DNA from: Bugula neritina
Lineage: Eukaryota; Bryozoa; Gymnolaemata; Cheilostomatida; Bugulidae
Length of the DNA: 64,000 nt
Assembly: GCA_964035545.1 (NCBI GenBank)
Contig: OZ037767.1
Coordinates: 3,294,680 to 3,358,679 of the forward strand
Direction: 5' to 3'
Each line of letters starts with the position of its first letter. Positions within the stretch are counted from its first letter, which is position 1. This document shows, in pieces, positions 58,601-64,000 of this stretch. The position numbers were made by a program, and so were the translations under genes. The notes beneath the pieces were generated by a model that worked only from the letters and a program-made list of their open reading frames with translations, made no database searches and had not been told where the DNA came from.

Positions 58601-61545
58601 GGCCAGTACGGGGCTCGAACCCGCGACATTCGCGTTATTAGCACGACGCTCTAACCAACTGAGCTAACCGGCCAGCTGACAACGTAGGGCACTATAGAAG
58701 TTTAAATTTGCACATGTTTTTTTCTCGCTTGTATGAAATATATTACTATAATGTTATAGTAGGCCTATTATTAAATCATGTTTGTAGGCTACTGGGCGAA
58801 CAATGTAATTTAGCAATATCATATAAATGCCAGTCTATCATCCAGAGCTCACAAAATAATATTTTATTGGGATGCAAATTAATTACGAAAATTGCTGTCC
58901 TATTTATTTCCAACCCATCAAACCTGACTATTCATCAATGAATAAAAGTATTGCAGCTATTTGGACGTGTTATTCATATTAACAGGACTTTTTCCCAATA
59001 ATATTTAGATCACAAAACTCTATTTAGAGAATTTTTGTTAAAATTGGATATCTTTCAGAAACCAGACAGTGTGCTGTTGGCTTTGCAAATGGCCGAGCAT
59101 AAGTTTGGGAAGAATAAGCTGAGAGTGCAGCGATGTTTGAAGCACACCAAATCTGAAAACTCTAATGAGAAAAAGTCATGGGCCGGCACCATGTGTAAGT
59201 AGCACACTGTATAGGCACACTGTGTCTCCCAATATCGTAGTTTTTTATTGTATTTCAATACAGTCCTTGTAATATTGTGTTAAACAGCAACTTACTAATA
59301 CAATATAGAAACCTATAGTATTTTATGTAGTTATAATTTTGGTATAGAGATTGCAAGTTTATTTCATATTGCTACACATTTATGCTGTTTTTTGGTTGGT
59401 TAAATTTGGTAGCAAAGTAGTAAATAAATGGCTATGGAATTTATGAAACCTTTTGATTTAAACTGCCACAACTACAGTGATGTGAAAAAGTTTAAGGACG
59501 CTTGCAGAAATTTCTATGTATCTTGTTTAATAGGCATTTCTTGTAAGTTCTTAATATTTTCCTGCAAGTTCTATATATCAGAATGACCCTTAGAATGTGC
59601 TCTACAATTTCCATCTTCTAAATTCTTGCTGTTGTGATGTTTTTTACCCATTTTTGGGCCAACTGCACAAGCAGCTAGGGAAGCGCAACTCCTGTATTTT
59701 TATGTAACCAAAGTTTATCAACTTTTATAACCACAAAAGGCTAAATAGTGAAATTAGATGTTGTGCATGGCATCATGATATCATAAAGTATGACTTCCTT
59801 TTATAATTTGAAATATGTCATTTAGTTGTGAGCTTTTACATGGTGTCTACTTGGGCGCTGCGCATAGACTAAATGAGAGCTGTAAATCTTCCTTCAGAGG
59901 CAAAGTTTGTAATAATTTTCTTGCACAAAGAAGGTTATTCAATTAGGAAAGTATCTGAAAAGGTTGGCAAAGTAAAGACAACTGTACATCAAATTATCAA
60001 GAAGTTTATGGACACTGGTAGTGTAGCAGATGGACCTGAAAATGGCCGACCAAAAATAAGCACACCTAGAGATGACAAGGTTCTCATTGGGATCAGCAAG
60101 AAAGATTGCCATAAAACAAGTCTTGAGTAGGCAAAGAATAGTCAGAATCAACAGGAACACCAGCTTCAACATCCCTGATAAGGCAAGATTGCTGAGCCAT
60201 GGTTTACATGGCCGCAAAGCAAGAGGAAGCCTCAACCAACCGAGAAGCAGCAAAAAAGCCAGTTACGGTGGGCCAGGGAGCCTGGTAATTAGACAGTGAA
60301 TGATTAGAAAAAAAGTAATTTTTTCAGATGAATCCATATTTAATGTGAACAATCATGCTGGAAACTGTTGTGTTAAAAGGTACCAGTATGAGAAATATAA
60401 CCCTTAATGTATTCTTCGAACAATTAAGCACCCTATTGGTGTTATGTTCTGGGGTTGTATAAGATCAAAAAGTGTAGCCCGACTCAGTAGTTGCTTTGGA
60501 ATGATGTTAATGCTCAAAAATATATAGAGAATCTCAATGCTAAACATCTTCCAATCATAAAAAACTTCTTTTTAAATGAAATTAACATATTTGAAGATGA
60601 CAATGCACCATGCCATTGGGCAAAAACAGTTAAAAAGTGGATGAAAAAGCAGAGGGTCTAAACGCTTAACTGGCCAGCACAAAGCCGGGACTTGAACCCA
60701 ATAAGAAATTCATGGTCAAGAATGGCTAAAATAGTCTCTTCACAGAAGTCAACAACTAAGGTGACACTCATAGAGCCTGTAATTCATGCATGGCATCATG
60801 TCGTGGCTGAAGACGAGTTGGAGAAGCTGTACAAGTCGATGCCTCGTCGCTGCCGACTTGCGATTGAGAATAAAGGCTGGCCAACAAAACATTGATACTA
60901 AAATTTAAAGCACTGTGTGTTGCAATGCTGCTATAATGTGTATAACAATTCACATATAATATTTTTCTATGTTTCAAGTAAAATATTCTGATGTCCTACA
61001 GTACACACAAATTGTGAGAACATTGAACAATTCCCATATATGCATAGTATCTCATTGTTTTACCCTAATCTTTGGAGGATGTAAAAAGAGACACTTATAA
61101 TTTATATGAATGAGTTAAGGAGATCTTAAGGATCATTTTGATAGGCACCATGCCTATGGAAATGCATTAGTTGTGTCTTAAAATTAGCTTGGAACATTGC
61201 TATTATAGAAAACAGGGAGGCGTCCTTAAACTTTTTCACAGCACTGTACTTTCAATCAACGAGTATTTAGTTGCAATTATCTCTGTTTGTTCTCTAGTGT
61301 CTCATTTAACTGACATACACAAAGCTTATTTCACTGTCATCTCTTTAGAGTGTTTAGTGAGTTTTCGTTCTCTCTTATTTGTAGCGGATAAACAGACCAA
61401 GTTCAAAAGTAAAAATCTATCGAAAGGCAAAAAGCAGAAGTCAGCTCAAGGTAACTCTAAAATTAAACAGCCAATATCAAAGAAACAGACACGCAAAAGT
61501 AGTTTAAGTACGGCTAAGCAAACATCTAAGAAGAAACAGAAGTGA
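55621..61545 (+). CDS. RBM34: RBM34-like nucleolar RNA-binding protein (Nop12 family)
   Basis: Ten phase-consistent exons: 55621-55794, 55882-56034, 56307-56366, 56492-56535, 56709-56792, 57066-57132, 58022-58064, 58310-58428, 59059-59194, 61385-61545, total 346 aa. Residues 1-85 are charged, with EERRKEVREKGK. RRM1 starts RTVFVGNLSV near residue 94 and includes YGKIESLRFRNL and MNAYIIFKEE. RRM2 has CSVFVGNMPF and RNP1 KGFGYVEF. The tail is Lys/Ser-rich and basic (SKNLSKGKKQKS to TSKKKQK). Tandem RRMs with the long RRM1 insertion and basic tail match RBM34, homologous to yeast Nop12 in 60S pre-rRNA processing. A 5' UTR exon is likely, since an acceptor (gctgtag) precedes by about 17 bp. Intron 8 holds an antisense tRNA gene and intron 9 a Tc1 element. 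Confidence 0.92.
57220..57345. repeat. (GTTA)n-rich degenerate repeat
   Basis: Imperfect GTTAGTTAGTTAGT and GTGAGTCAGTTAG words over about 120 bp in RBM34 intron 6. Confidence 0.75.
58585..58594 (-). terminator. Pol III T-run terminator
   Basis: Ten consecutive T on the minus strand, starting five bases after the discriminator base of the tRNA-Ile gene. Confidence 0.85.
58600..58673 (-). tRNA. trnI-AAU: tRNA-Ile(AAT)
   Basis: A 74 nt cloverleaf on the minus strand without intron. The acceptor GGCCGGT pairs with ACTGGCC (one G-U), followed by discriminator A. The D arm contains TAGCTCAGTTGGTTAGAGC (A box). The anticodon stem-loop TCGTG-CTAATAA-CGCGA has anticodon AAT, read as isoleucine after A34-to-inosine editing. 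The T arm GCGGGTTCGAGCCCCG holds the B box GGTTCGAGCC. Compared with the common eukaryotic tRNA-Ile(AAT), one anticodon-stem pair is changed on both sides, keeping pairing. A T10 terminator follows. It sits antisense in intron 8 of RBM34. Confidence 0.95.
59475..61246 (+). mobile_element. Tc1-type DNA transposon with inactivated transposase
   Basis: Terminal inverted repeats start CAGTG and share TGTGAAAAAGTTTAAGGACG (left 59480-59500, mirrored at 61220-61240). TA dinucleotides flank both ends (59473-59474 and 61247-61248), the Tc1/mariner target. About 1.77 kb, inside RBM34 intron 9. Transposase pieces in order: helix-turn-helix ending GRPKISTPRDD (59873-60127), a shifted middle part, IFSDESIFNVNNHAGN (about 60320) and GVMFWGC (about 60440), then after a stop NWPAQSRDLNPIRNSW (60667-60720) and the C-terminus to 60895. 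Several frameshifts and stops, and the DLNPIENLW box altered to DLNPIRNSW, mean it is not active. Confidence 0.9.
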
Positions 61546-61752
61546 AACTTGTGAATCTAAAATGTTTTTGCGAGTGGTCAGCTTTTGTTTTTTGTTTGAA
61601 CTGATTAGTGACACTCTAAACTAGTGCTCTATATCAGATGTACAGATGACAGCCAAGGACATGTGCTCTACATGTAAAGATGTCTCAGTTCAGCCAGAAC
61701 GGCCAACTATTGGTAATTATTTTGTTGTTTCGAAGATTATTTTATTCAACTT

Positions 61753-61758
61753 AATAAA
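61753..61758 (+). promoter_or_regulatory. Poly(A) signal of RBM34
   Basis: AATAAA 208 bp after the RBM34 stop. On the other strand, AATAAA (61741-61746) lies 153 bp past the cathepsin stop, so the two convergent genes probably have adjacent or overlapping 3' ends. Confidence 0.5.
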
Positions 61759-61898
61759 CACTTGTAATTTACATGATAAATATTGTATTTGTAAAATAGT
61801 ATTTTGTACAAATTATTTGAGCAAACGCAGGTGCAATAAAGTTGTTGAAGTGCAATATAAACAATATTATCATAAAAAAGTATTGTTCTGACATGGAA

Positions 61899-63704
<1,806 letters not shown>

Positions 63705-63994
63705 CTACAAAACAATATACTTTTTCTTTTAATTTAAATTTGCATTAAATTTTTTCAAAGGTTCTCATTGTAAATATTTTATAATTCTGATTACGAAAAG
63801 TTGCTAGTATTTCATGAAAATTTAACCAATTTAAAATGATATCTCAACGTTTGAAAATCACGTCATTGGATTTTTTAAATTATCAATTCAACACTTAAAT
63901 TAAGTAGTAACTCTGTAAACTGATCAAGCAGTTCAACTTGCTAACCTCTCAGCCTTTACTAAATCACACGTTGAATACAGTCAAATCTGCTTAC

Positions 63995-64000
63995 CTTGAA
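63995..64000 (-). other. Edge of the cathepsin L 5' UTR exon
   Basis: TTCAAG|gtaagc on the minus strand is a strong donor at the window edge. It matches the acceptor immediately before the cathepsin ATG at 63704, so it is probably the 3' end of the non-coding first exon. Only six exon bases are visible. Confidence 0.5.

Overview
This is AT-rich, intron-rich animal nuclear DNA. Genes carry GT-AG introns, SINEs, Penelope-like and Tc1-like elements and many micro- and minisatellites. The protein set (ciliary adenylate kinase 7, Rab1, MCFD2-like EF-hand proteins, HDHD2, ADF/cofilin, NOP53, RBM34, cathepsin L) fits an invertebrate metazoan with motile cilia. A lophotrochozoan such as a bryozoan or mollusc is my guess; the sequence does not settle it. 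Most genes were assembled by hand from exons whose splice sites and reading phases agree, because single open frames show only fragments.

Layout. 1-2791 (-): 3'-incomplete gene for an unrecognised coiled-coil protein. 5239-14737 (-): AK7, 16 coding exons, 715 aa. 15211-20145 (+): Rab1, 6 exons, sharing a 473 bp divergent promoter region with AK7. 21704-25924: a Penelope-like retroelement in an inverted (hairpin) arrangement between two (TA)n tracts. 27170-29273 (+): a diverged Rab1 paralogue with the same exon structure and an altered catalytic glutamine. 30608-32630 and 33027-34344 (+): tandem MCFD2-like secreted EF-hand genes. 34889-37540 (-): HDHD2. 42400-45617 (+): ADF/cofilin whose first coding exon is only the ATG. 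48050-54284 (-): NOP53, head-to-head with RBM34 at 55621-61545 (+). RBM34 hosts a tRNA-Ile(AAT) gene and a dead Tc1 transposon in its introns. 61899-63704 (-): cathepsin L, with the edge of a 5' UTR exon at the window end.

The genes do not form one pathway. Local logic is limited to two tandem duplications (Rab1 pair, MCFD2-like pair), a head-to-head pair of 60S ribosome biogenesis factors (NOP53/RBM34), and a ciliary gene (AK7) with an RFX X-box-like site just upstream of its ATG.

The least explained signal is a recurrent class of degenerate short-word islands (ATTAGT/ATTACT/TCAGTA-like words, imperfect and unphased). They sit in first introns or just upstream of first exons at most genes whose 5' end is visible. 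I found no CRISPR arrays, no bacterial-type operons and no rRNA.
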